DNA of 64,000 nt, taken from positions 744,001 to 808,000 of the forward strand of contig CAVTSD010000007.1 of NCBI GenBank assembly GCA_963737365.1. The letters are read 5' to 3'. Origin of the DNA: Roseiarcus sp963737365 (lineage in GTDB: Bacteria; Pseudomonadota; Alphaproteobacteria; Rhizobiales; Beijerinckiaceae). The position numbers and the translations under genes are program-made. Below are positions 53,957 through 63,067 of this stretch, in pieces. The notes beneath the pieces were generated by a model. The model saw only the letters and a list, made by a program, of their open reading frames with translations. It searched no databases and had not been told where the DNA came from. The stretch's first letter is position 1; every line of letters starts with the position of its first letter.

Positions 53957-55956
53957 GCGAACTCCATGATGACAGCATCGACCGCGAGCGAATCCCCTTC
54001 CTTGCACAGAATCGCCTTCACCGTCGCGTCGCGCTCGGCGGTCAGCACGTTCTCCATCTTCATGGCCTCGACCATGCAGAGTTGCTCGCCTGCCTTGACC
54101 TCCTGCCCAACCTTGACGGCGATCGCCTTGACGAGGCCTGGCATAGGACACAACAGAGAACGCGAGCCGTCGGCGCTCTTGCGCTCGATCATCAGCGCGG
54201 CGAGCTGAGCCTCGCGACGGGTGTAGACGCGCACGTCGACGGCAACCCCCGCGTGAGAAAGCGCATAGCCGTTGAGGATTGGGCGCGCCTGCACGGCGAT
54301 GTCGGCGCCGTCGATGGTTCCGCGCCACAACGGATCGCCCGGCTTCCATTCCGAGTGGGCTTCCGCCTTGCGGCCGTCCGCGAACACGATCGCAACGCCA
54401 ATCATGCGAGGCTCGATCTCGAGTTCGACACGGGCCGCGCCCATCGAGACCACCCGCTTCAGCTCGAAGCGCATCTGATCGGGCTCGCGCAACTGCCCGG
54501 AAATGTGTCGCTTTCTCAAGTTAAGCGTGTGGTCGATCATTGCCGCCGCCACGACCAGATGGCGCTCGGTCTCGCCCTCAGCAACAAGGGGATGAAATCC
54601 GTCGGGGAATTCCTCGGCAATGAAGCCAGTCGACAAGCGCCCCTCGCGCCAGCGCGGATGCTGCATCAGCGCCGACAGAAAAGGGATGTTGTGCCGGATG
54701 CCGTCGATGACGAAGGCGTCGAGCGCGGTCGCTTGCGCATCGATCGCGCCGAGCCGGTCGGGCGCGTGGGTGACGAGCTTGGCGATCATCGGATCATAGT
54801 GGATCGAGATCTCCCCGCCTTCGAACACGCCGGTGTCGTTGCGCACTGTAATCCCGTCATGCGTCCCTTCGGCCGGAGGGCGATAGCGCGTGAGCCGTCC
54901 GGTCGACGGGAGGAAGCCGCGCGTCGGATCCTCAGCGTAAACCCGGCTCTCGACCGCCCAACCGCTCAGCTTCACGTGAGACTGCTTCATGCGCAAAGGC
55001 TCGCCCGCGGCGCTGCGGATCATCTCCTCGACCAGATCGACACCGGTCACCAGTTCCGTCACCGGATGCTCGACCTGCAGGCGGGTGTTCATCTCGAGGA
55101 AGTAGAAGCTTCGGTCCTGGCCGGCGACGAACTCGACTGTGCCAGCGGAATCGTATTGCACCGCTTTGGCGAGCGCGACGGCTTGCTCGCCCATCCGCTT
55201 TCGCGTTGCTTCGTCAAGCAGGGGCGAGGGCGCTTCCTCGATCACCTTCTGGTTGCGGCGCTGGATCGAGCATTCGCGCTCGCCGAGGTAGATGACGCTC
55301 CCGTGCTTGTCGCCCAGCACCTGGATCTCGACATGGCGTGGGTTGACGATGAACTTTTCGACGAACACGCGGTCGTCGCCGAAGGAGGATTTCGCTTCCG
55401 AGCGGGCGCGGGCGAAGCCTTCGGCCACCTCTTTGCGCGAATGAGCGATGCGCATGCCCTTGCCGCCGCCGCCAGCGGAAGCTTTGATCATCACCGGATA
55501 GCCGATTTCGTCGGCGATCTCCGCCGCGCGTTCCGGCGTCTCGATCACGCCGAGATAGCCGGGGACGGTCGACACCTTGGCGGCGCTGGCGAATTTTTTC
55601 GATTCGATCTTGTCGCCCATCGCCTCAATGGCTTTGGGATTGGGGCCGATGAAGACTATGTTGGCTTCCGCAAGCGCTTGCGCGAACGCCGCGCGCTCGG
55701 ATAGAAAACCATAACCCGGATGGACGGCCTCGGCGCCTGTCTTGAGGCAGGCGGCGACAATCTTTTCAATCGAAAGATAGGACTGGCTTGCCGCGGGCGG
55801 CCCTATCGCGACCGCTTCATCCGCCATCTCCACATGCAGCGCATCCTTGTCGGCTTCGGAATAGACCGCGACGGTCTTGATGCCCATGCGGCGCGCCGTC
55901 TTGATGACGCGACAGGCGATCTCGCCGCGGTTTGCGATCAGGATTGTCTTGAACAT
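53953..55956 (-). CDS. pccA: Propionyl-CoA carboxylase alpha subunit (biotin-containing)
   Basis: 667 residues. Biotin carboxylase domain first (MFKTILIANRGEIACRVIKT, ATP-grasp GGGGKGMRIAHSRKE, EKFIVNPRHVEIQVLGDKHG, FYFLEMNTRLQVEHPVTE), then the BT linker domain and the C-terminal biotinyl domain with the lysine in EAMKMENVL. It carboxylates biotin with ATP and bicarbonate for transfer to propionyl-CoA. Size and the presence of a separate pccB gene at 58031-59563 favour propionyl- over methylcrotonyl-CoA. The frame is open to 56031; ATG 55956 is the family start. Confidence 0.95.
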   Translation of the reverse strand: MFKTILIANRGEIACRVIKTARRMGIKTVAVYSEADKDALHVEMADEAVAIGPPAASQSYLSIEKIVAACLKTGAEAVHPGYGFLSERAAFAQALAEANIVFIGPNPKAIEAMGDKIESKKFASAAKVSTVPGYLGVIETPERAAEIADEIGYPVMIKASAGGGGKGMRIAHSRKEVAEGFARARSEAKSSFGDDRVFVEKFIVNPRHVEIQVLGDKHGSVIYLGERECSIQRRNQKVIEEAPSPLLDEATRKRMGEQAVALAKAVQYDSAGTVEFVAGQDRSFYFLEMNTRLQVEHPVTELVTGVDLVEEMIRSAAGEPLRMKQSHVKLSGWAVESRVYAEDPTRGFLPSTGRLTRYRPPAEGTHDGITVRNDTGVFEGGEISIHYDPMIAKLVTHAPDRLGAIDAQATALDAFVIDGIRHNIPFLSALMQHPRWREGRLSTGFIAEEFPDGFHPLVAEGETERHLVVAAAMIDHTLNLRKRHISGQLREPDQMRFELKRVVSMGAARVELEIEPRMIGVAIVFADGRKAEAHSEWKPGDPLWRGTIDGADIAVQARPILNGYALSHAGVAVDVRVYTRREAQLAALMIERKSADGSRSLLCPMPGLVKAIAVKVGQEVKAGEQLCMVEAMKMENVLTAERDATVKAILCKEGDSLAVDAVIMEFA

Positions 55957-56079
55957 CACGCCCCTGCGAGGAAAGCGCCCCGCTTTCCTCCAATGTCGTT
56001 TCTTATTGGAACGACGGAAACGGGTAAACAACCCAAGACGACCTGCCCATGGTGGAGGAGGCGGAGTGGCTGGCCAGCT

Positions 56080-56361
56080 TCAGGAGCAGACTTCGACCTC
56101 TCGCCAGGCGTTTTCAAGCCGCGCGCGAGTGAAATAGCAGCCATATCTCGGCTTGAGATCCGGCCACGCGAACGGCGGCCCGGGCCACGGATAACCGCTA
56201 AAGCCAAAGTAACCGGGACCGACCTTCCAATCGACCCGCCCTGGCGGGTATTCATAGGGTTGAGCTGAAGCAGCGCCCGGCTGAATGAGGATACCAAGCG
56301 CAAGAACGGCGGCGCCGACAACAGAGGCTGCAGCTTGGGCCATGCCGAAAAACTTCTCCAT
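56080..56361 (-). CDS. Small secreted hypothetical protein
   Basis: 93 residues with a clear signal peptide (AQAAASVVGAAVLALGILIQ, cleavage near ASA/QPYEY). The mature part is short and rich in Tyr, Pro, Gly and Trp (GPGYFGFSGYPWPGPPFAWP), with two Cys near the end (YGCYF, EVCS) that may form a disulphide. No known family. An internal ATG at residue 7 is an alternative start. Located between pccA and an unknown gene on the same strand; it is not obviously part of the carboxylase operon. Confidence 0.7.
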   Translation of the reverse strand: MEKFFGMAQAAASVVGAAVLALGILIQPGAASAQPYEYPPGRVDWKVGPGYFGFSGYPWPGPPFAWPDLKPRYGCYFTRARLENAWREVEVCS

Positions 56362-56456
56362 CGCAGCCGGCGCTCTGAGACGCTCTTCTTAGCTATGAGG
56401 GATACCGCGCGCTGTCGCCGCCTGCAAGGCGTTCCCGGCAAGGGAACGTGGCTAAC

Positions 56457-56900
56457 CTATCCGGCTGTCGCCCGGAGCGCGGCATGCGCGGCCGATAGAC
56501 CAGCCGCGACGGCGCGTTCTCTGGCAGACGCTAGGAACCAGTCGGGCGCGCGCTGCGCTTCGGCGCACACATTGACCAAGGCGGCCAAGGCCTCAATCGC
56601 CTTGCATTCATCGACGTGCGCCATCAGCCACACGGCCTTTTCGTCGGTCACCACGCCAGGCTTGTCTCCCTGCCGAACGACGTGCTCGGTGATCATGTCG
56701 ACGAAAAACTCTCTCCACTCCGGTGCATTATCCATCTGCGCTCGGACAACCGTGAACAGTTCATCCGCAAATTCGCGCGTGACTTCGCCGCTGGCGAACA
56801 CTTCCCGCTTCAGCCACGCAACGTCTTGCGCCGTCATTCGGCGGCCGAGGATCATCGCACTGATGATCGTCCGGCTCCTGTCGATCGCGAAAGCCATCAT
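56457..56900 (-). CDS. Hypothetical cytoplasmic protein (TerB-like helical)
   Basis: 147 residues, all-helical by composition, no signal peptide. Text such as RRMTAQDVAWLKREVFASGE, DELFTVVRAQMDNAPEWREF and FVDMITEHVVRQGDKPG is typical of small Rhizobiales proteins of unknown function; the pattern slightly recalls TerB-like domains. Start chosen at the double ATG 56900-56895; the frame is open to 57023 but the extra N-terminus is Arg-rich and not protein-like. Stands alone; role unknown. Confidence 0.7.
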   Translation of the reverse strand: MMAFAIDRSRTIISAMILGRRMTAQDVAWLKREVFASGEVTREFADELFTVVRAQMDNAPEWREFFVDMITEHVVRQGDKPGVVTDEKAVWLMAHVDECKAIEALAALVNVCAEAQRAPDWFLASARERAVAAGLSAAHAALRATAG

Positions 56901-57176
56901 ACGCACCTGCACTCTCTCCGGTCCGCCAACTCTGACGACGGCTCTGGATACGAAGTGAGCGTGCGCCCTAATATTTTCCCGCAAGTGAATCCGACGGGCG
57001 CGTGGTGAGAAGCGTGTTGTCACAGTTAAGCTTCAGCAAAGGGGCATGGTTTCACGAAGATGAAAGCCGTGTTAACGACTGATTAAGGAAGTCCTCACGC
57101 CCTTGTTATTGGACCTCCACACGGCGCTGAACTAGCGTCGCGCGGTCCTCAAACACACGCAGGGGAGATTCGTTCC

Positions 57177-57677
57177 ATGAAAACAGCGCTTTCGGCGATC
57201 GCACTTGCGACCGCGCTTACTTTCGCGCCGTTCATCGGCGGTAGCTTTGCCGTGGCGGACGATTCCGCTCAACGCGAAGACCATGCTCGTTTCAGTCCTG
57301 AAGACCGAGCCGCCTTCCTCGACGCGCGAATCGCCGCGTTGAAAGCCGGCCTCGAACTGAACGCCGACCAGGAAAAGAATTGGGCTCCGCTCGAATCCGA
57401 GATGCGCGATCTTGCCAAGCAGAGAGCCGAACGCTTCGCCGCGTGGCGGGAGCGCCGCGACGACAACCAGGACGGCGACGTCGAAGTCAATCCGATCGAT
57501 CGCCTCGCTCGAGTCTCCGAGAGGCTCAGCGCGCGCGCAGCGGACCTGCAAAAGTTGGCCGCCGCCGCGAAGCCCCTGTACGACAGCCTGGACGATGGCC
57601 AGAAGCGCCGGTTTGCTGTGCTTTTCCGTGGATCGATGGGTCGCGGCCAAGGACGCCACTGGCGCCGCGAGGGCTAA
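57177..57677 (+). CDS. Spy/CpxP-like LTXXQ-motif periplasmic protein
   Basis: 166 residues. The signal peptide (KTALSAIALATALTFAPFIG) ends near residue 27. The mature part is helical, with two copies of the hydrophobic-x-x-Q type pattern (AGLELNADQEKNWAPLESEM and PLYDSLDDGQKRRFAVLF) as in Spy/CpxP-like chaperones. It is highly charged and ends Arg-rich. An AGGGGAG ribosome site lies just upstream. It may bind metal or chaperone periplasmic proteins; the exact role is unknown. Confidence 0.82.
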   Translation: MKTALSAIALATALTFAPFIGGSFAVADDSAQREDHARFSPEDRAAFLDARIAALKAGLELNADQEKNWAPLESEMRDLAKQRAERFAAWRERRDDNQDGDVEVNPIDRLARVSERLSARAADLQKLAAAAKPLYDSLDDGQKRRFAVLFRGSMGRGQGRHWRREG

Positions 57678-57812
57678 GAATCATCCGGCAATCGTTCCTC
57701 TGGCGCCGCGTCGTGAGCTGTTTGGCGGGCAATCCTGCCGCCAGACGGATGGCGGCGCGCGGCCATTTATGTCAGACTTGAAGACTCATCCGCTTGCCAC
57801 AGGAGGAACGCC

Positions 57813-57953
57813 ATGGCGAAGGGACAAATGAAGAGCAACAAAGAGGGCAAAAAACCGAAGTCCGACAAGCCAAAAAGCTCTGTGTCAGAATATAAGAAGT
57901 CTCAAGGCGCGGGCGGCCAGGCGTCCTTGCAGGCCCCCGGCAGGAAATCCTAA
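57813..57953 (+). CDS. Small Lys-rich protein (46 aa)
   Basis: ATG 57813 follows an AGGAGG ribosome site at 57801-57806. The product begins MAKGQMKSNKEGKKPKSDKP and is very basic (more than 10 lysines), with a Gly/Ala/Gln-rich end (SQGAGGQASLQAPGRKS). Similar short Lys-rich proteins occur in many Hyphomicrobiales without known function; nucleic-acid binding is possible by charge. A short GC hairpin (AGCCGAC/GTCGGCT) follows the stop at 57953-57987. Confidence 0.75.
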   Translation: MAKGQMKSNKEGKKPKSDKPKSSVSEYKKSQGAGGQASLQAPGRKS

Positions 57954-58030
57954 GCCGACTCATCGGCCAATTGCCGGTCGGCTCCTACCCGTTGCGAGGT
58001 TGAAATCGCGTACTCCGCGACGCGCGCGCC

Positions 58031-59563
<1,533 letters not shown>

Positions 59564-59856
59564 ATGTTGGTCCGGGGGGCTCGGTGTTGCTTCAGGCGCA
59601 GCGTAGCACGACCCGCGGATCGTCCGAATGGCCGCTTATGCATTCAAAAGAGCAGCATTGAAGGACGTGGCTTGCACTCAGGCAGGCTGCTGTCGCTCGT
59701 GGTTAAGTCTGCGCGCGTCCCCGATGCCTGCGGCGCGCTCGGCGAACGCCCGCCAGCGCCGGACGACGGCTGCGAGAAGGAATTGACCAGCTGGCCAACC
59801 ACGACCGGGACGCGTAGTTCTTCTCGAGACAGAAAGCCTGCCCTCAGCGGCTCTCG

Positions 59857-60123
59857 TCAGGCGCCCGCCTTCTTGACCCAAAGCGCGCACCAGCCGGTCG
59901 GCGCGATCTCGCCATCGACCATTTTGCACGCATTGGGGGCGACGAAGAAGTTGCAGCCGTCGCACTGGCGGTCGTCCTTCGGCGTGGTCTGATAATGAAC
60001 CGCAGTTTGCGCGATCTTCGCCTGCGCCTGACCGCCCGTCAGGGCCAGAAGGGGGGCGGCGCCGGCAGCGGCCAGAAGGACTGTGCGCCGACTGACGCTG
60101 GATGGATTGCAAGTCTCGCGCAT
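59857..60123 (-). CDS. High-potential iron-sulphur protein (HiPIP), Tat-exported
   Basis: 88 residues. The twin-arginine leader SRRTVLLAAAGAAPLLALTG sends the folded protein to the periplasm. Four cysteines bind the 4Fe-4S cluster: Cys54 and Cys57 (QCDGCNFF), Cys66 (NACKMVDGEIAP) and Cys79 (GWCALW). HiPIPs carry single electrons, in purple bacteria often to the reaction centre, which is of interest given the puhA/pufC pieces in this window. An Irr-type iron box lies 84 bases upstream of the start. Confidence 0.94.
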   Translation of the reverse strand: MRETCNPSSVSRRTVLLAAAGAAPLLALTGGQAQAKIAQTAVHYQTTPKDDRQCDGCNFFVAPNACKMVDGEIAPTGWCALWVKKAGA

Positions 60124-60206
60124 GAGCGCCTCCTTAGGTTATGGAACATCTGTCGAGGCGGCTCGCCGCAGCGAGCCGCTCCGCCAGTTTAGAAAGACGA
60201 ACTCGA

Positions 60207-60223
60207 TTTAGAATGATTCTAAA
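60207..60223. promoter_or_regulatory. Iron control element (Irr box)
   Basis: A perfect 17-base palindrome, TTTAGAATGATTCTAAA, the consensus of the Irr-binding ICE of Hyphomicrobiales and Rhodobacterales. A second half site (TTTAGAA) lies at 60188-60194. It is 84 bases upstream of the HiPIP gene, an iron-sulphur protein that Irr would be expected to repress under iron limitation. Confidence 0.85.
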
Positions 60224-60303
60224 CTGCCACGCAGTCAATCGCCTGGGGCCTCCAAGGTGGGAGGAACTACCACAGGCCCAAATGCGAGAGCGGGACGCGG
60301 CCT

Positions 60304-61716
60304 TCAGCGAAAGCTGCCCAACATGCCGACGAAGTCATGGCCGAGGGCGTTGGAGAGGGTCTGGTGGCACGCCATGCAGCTTGAAGGGGCGTCCTGAAAG
60401 TAGGTCTCGATCGTCGTGTTGACCAGGTTTTCATGCGGCGCGTCCGCCGCCTGGTAATTCGCGCGCGGCGCGTCGCCCGAGAGAGGCTGGCCGGGAAAAT
60501 AGGCGCCGTCATGCTGCGCGCTCGCGGGTGTGGGGATCGTGGGCCATTGACTCGCGACCAGCATGTAATGCTCCCACACCGTCCCCTTGATTCCCGGGAG
60601 CGCCCAATAGGCGCGGTTCAACGCCATGGTCGAGGCGTGGATCGGATGCCGACGGATGACCTGCATCGGCGTCGGGTCGAGCTTCGGCGGATGCGTCAGG
60701 CTGACCGGCAAAGTATCGGGCAAGCCGAAGGTCGGCCAAAGGCCAAGCTTGGGCTTCGCGACGTCGAAATAAGAATAGGGCGCGCCCGCTTGCTTGGCGT
60801 CAGGCTCGCGCGCTTCGCCCTCGCCGGCCGGGGGCACATTGTCGACATGCTCGAACGTCCCCCACAGGCCCTGCGGCCGGTCTTTTGTCCGGATCACGAT
60901 GTGCAGGCCGACCAGCGCGATGTCGCTCTTCGAACAGACGGTGTGTCCGGCGGCGAGCGTCTTTGCGACGTCGACGATGTTAGCGTTCGCGACCACGTAA
61001 TAGCGCGCTCTCACTGCCGAGGTGTCCATCGACGTGAGAGGGCGCCACGCAGCCTTGATCGCGATCGAGCCTGCAGGCAGTTCCGCCGGGTGATCCGGAT
61101 CGGGGAGGGTCTCACCCAAGCTCCATCCATGAGCTGCAAGCGCCGCATATTCGGGTTCGTTGAGGCGACCTTCGTAGCGCGTGTAGGTATGATTTTGCGC
61201 CACCAGCGGGTTAGCGCCGATTCCGGGAAAGAAAGCGGACTGGTTGAAATCCATGAAGGGCGTGAAGGTCGCGAGCGTCTTTGCGCGATTGTCGGCATCC
61301 GTTCCGCACGGGTTCGCCGCTTCATAGGTCGCCCAGGGTTTGGGCGCGATCGGGCGCCCGTCCGGCCCGACCTGGAAGAGTTCATAGCGCGCCTTGAAGG
61401 TCTCCCAGACGCGGGCACCGGAATCGCCAAGGGTCTTGGCGCGGTCCGGTTCGCCGCGATGCGCAGGGTCGGTGAGCGAGGGCCAGTTGAGCGCGATGAA
61501 AGCCCGCCAGGCGAAATTGTCGAAGTCGGGATAGGGGTCGGGCTTGATCGCGGGCGCGTCCTCGATGCGGTCGGGCGACACGGTCGGCGCGCTATCCTCT
61601 GCGGCGGCCGCTGTGGCCAAGACGAGGACCGCAGCCAAAGGCGCCAGCACCAAGCCAGCGCACATAAACGCGCGCGCGCATCGAACCCCGACGCCGCGCT
61701 CTCCACTGCTCCTCAT
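60304..61716 (-). CDS. Exported cytochrome c-like protein with C-terminal CMACH
   Basis: 470 residues from the ATG at 61716; a TTG at 61743 is also in frame. The signal peptide (MCAGLVLAPLAAVLVLATAA) ends near AAA/EDS. The long middle part is Pro- and Trp-rich (DFDNFAWRAFIALNWPSL, NQSAFFPGIGANPLVAQNHT, KAAWRPLTSMDT) and not assigned to a known fold. A single heme-binding motif CMACH sits 20 residues from the C-terminus (APSSCMACHQTLSNALG). It belongs to a group of large cytochrome c-family proteins of unknown function; periplasmic location is expected. Confidence 0.82.
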   Translation of the reverse strand: MRSSGERGVGVRCARAFMCAGLVLAPLAAVLVLATAAAAEDSAPTVSPDRIEDAPAIKPDPYPDFDNFAWRAFIALNWPSLTDPAHRGEPDRAKTLGDSGARVWETFKARYELFQVGPDGRPIAPKPWATYEAANPCGTDADNRAKTLATFTPFMDFNQSAFFPGIGANPLVAQNHTYTRYEGRLNEPEYAALAAHGWSLGETLPDPDHPAELPAGSIAIKAAWRPLTSMDTSAVRARYYVVANANIVDVAKTLAAGHTVCSKSDIALVGLHIVIRTKDRPQGLWGTFEHVDNVPPAGEGEAREPDAKQAGAPYSYFDVAKPKLGLWPTFGLPDTLPVSLTHPPKLDPTPMQVIRRHPIHASTMALNRAYWALPGIKGTVWEHYMLVASQWPTIPTPASAQHDGAYFPGQPLSGDAPRANYQAADAPHENLVNTTIETYFQDAPSSCMACHQTLSNALGHDFVGMLGSFR

Positions 61717-61976
61717 ACGCACTCGGGTCCCCGATTTAGCCAAACGACTTTCTGAGCCAAGCGGCCCAGGAAGGTTGCGGCCATAATAGCTCAGGACGCG
61801 CTTTTATTCGCCGGTGGCGTGGGAGCCCGCCGGATCTCGGTCGTGCAGTTCACCCCCCCAGATCTGTGGAGCGAGCATGGCTCACCTATTGTTCGACTTG
61901 CCGGACAAGCACCGGTAAGTCCGCCCCCCTTTGAACGCCTGCCAACAATGCAGGCACGGCGCAGCGAAGGAAGCGG

Positions 61977-62192
61977 ATGATCGAGGTTGATCTCACGGCG
62001 GCGGCGTACGAGTTGGTTTGCGGATGCGTCACTCGAAAGTCGAGGAAGAGGGGCGTGTACAAGGTGTTGATGCCAAAGGGATTGGCCGCGAACCTGCAGG
62101 CGGCGCGGCTATCGGACGAAGGCCTGAGCGAGGTGATCCTGCGCCTCGCTGAGGAAGCGAAGGGTCCAACGAAACCTTCCGCCTCCTCCTAG
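61977..62192 (+). CDS. Small hypothetical protein
   Basis: 71 residues, cytoplasmic. Begins MIEVDLTAAAYELVCGCVTR and continues with a basic stretch (KSRKRGVYKVLMPKGLAANL) and an acidic helix (DEGLSEVILRLAEEAKG). No family recognised. A GGAAGCGG ribosome-like sequence precedes the ATG. The gene stands alone between two leftward cytochrome genes; coding nature is supported by the start region and amino acid balance only. Confidence 0.5.
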   Translation: MIEVDLTAAAYELVCGCVTRKSRKRGVYKVLMPKGLAANLQAARLSDEGLSEVILRLAEEAKGPTKPSASS

Positions 62193-62221
62193 TCGTTCTC
62201 CGCCGCCCGCCGCCAGAAAGC

Positions 62222-62500
62222 TCATTGATTGTTTGTGATATAGGCGATGACGTTGTCGATGTCCTTCTGGCTGCGAAGTCCTGGGAAGCTCATTGCCGTC
62301 GATGGCTTGAAGCGGCGCGGATTCGCAAGAAACTTCGGTAGGTTTTCGACCCCGATCCGGCCAGTGTAGGGCAGGGCCGCATGGCATTGGTGACATATTG
62401 TCTGGAAGATTTTCTTGCCAGCGGTGGCGTCGGCTGCGCGAGCGCCACCGCCGTTTATGGAAAACGATACGATGAGAACAGCAAAATAGAAAATCCTCAT
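62222..62500 (-). CDS. Small periplasmic cytochrome c
   Basis: 92 residues. The signal peptide (MRIFYFAVLIVSFSINGGGA) ends near residue 23 (ARA/ADA). Heme site Cys36-His-Gln-Cys39-His40 and axial Met70 in STAMSFPGL identify a class I monoheme cytochrome c. ATG 62500 overlaps the stop of the CHRD gene (ATGA), so both are co-translated. Its electron partner is unknown. Text upstream of the ATG belongs to the CHRD gene in another frame. Confidence 0.9.
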   Translation of the reverse strand: MRIFYFAVLIVSFSINGGGARAADATAGKKIFQTICHQCHAALPYTGRIGVENLPKFLANPRRFKPSTAMSFPGLRSQKDIDNVIAYITNNQ

Positions 62501-62994
62501 CTGCGGACGACGGGTCCGCGGATTTCGCCAGCAAGGAAATTTTTCGAGTGTAAGTTGAAATACCAACGGCCGTCCTTCAGGTCCTTTGCCTGAGTATCGT
62601 CAATTTTGGCGACGCCCTGGAAGGGACTGGCGAGATTGCCAGGCGTCCCAACCTGAATCGGCGCATTCTCTTCCGGCGTCAGCCCGAGATAGGAGACCGG
62701 CCCGTGAAAATGAGCGCCGATTGGCGCGCTGGAGAGGCCTGAATAGGTGACCGTCCAGGTCAACGTGTTGGTGTCCGTGTCAAGCGTTCCTTCCATCACC
62801 CCCCTGGCCGGACTGTTGTTTGAAGGAACCTCGCCGCCGCCACTTAAATTGGCCTGAATCGGAATTTTAAGCGCGAACGCGTCGAAGCTGGTCGAAATGA
62901 GTGCGGCCAGTCCGAGAGCGACAGCGCTCGCTAGTCTCCCCGTCGCAGTCCGCTCTCGGTGGGAACCGCTTCGCAAACCGACCCTGGTTGGCAA
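62497..62994 (-). CDS. CHRD-domain exported protein
   Basis: 165 residues. An Arg-rich start (TTG at 62994) and hydrophobic stretch (LASAVALGLAALISTSFDAF) form the signal peptide. The mature CHRD domain reads KIPIQANLSGGGEVPSNNSP, MEGTLDTDTNTLTWTVTYSG, APIGAHFHGPVSYLG and WYFNLHSKNFLAGEIRG. CHRD domains are known from chordin and many bacterial exported proteins; the function in bacteria is unknown. It overlaps a small cytochrome c gene by four bases, a pairing seen in other proteobacteria, suggesting an extracytoplasmic redox role. Confidence 0.9.
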   Translation of the reverse strand: MPTRVGLRSGSHRERTATGRLASAVALGLAALISTSFDAFALKIPIQANLSGGGEVPSNNSPARGVMEGTLDTDTNTLTWTVTYSGLSSAPIGAHFHGPVSYLGLTPEENAPIQVGTPGNLASPFQGVAKIDDTQAKDLKDGRWYFNLHSKNFLAGEIRGPVVRR

Positions 62995-63067
62995 TGTTCT
63001 CTCCCATTTTAGCCGTCAACCCGCAGATCACGCGCTCGCGAGCCGCACGACGCCCGCCGGCGATGGG

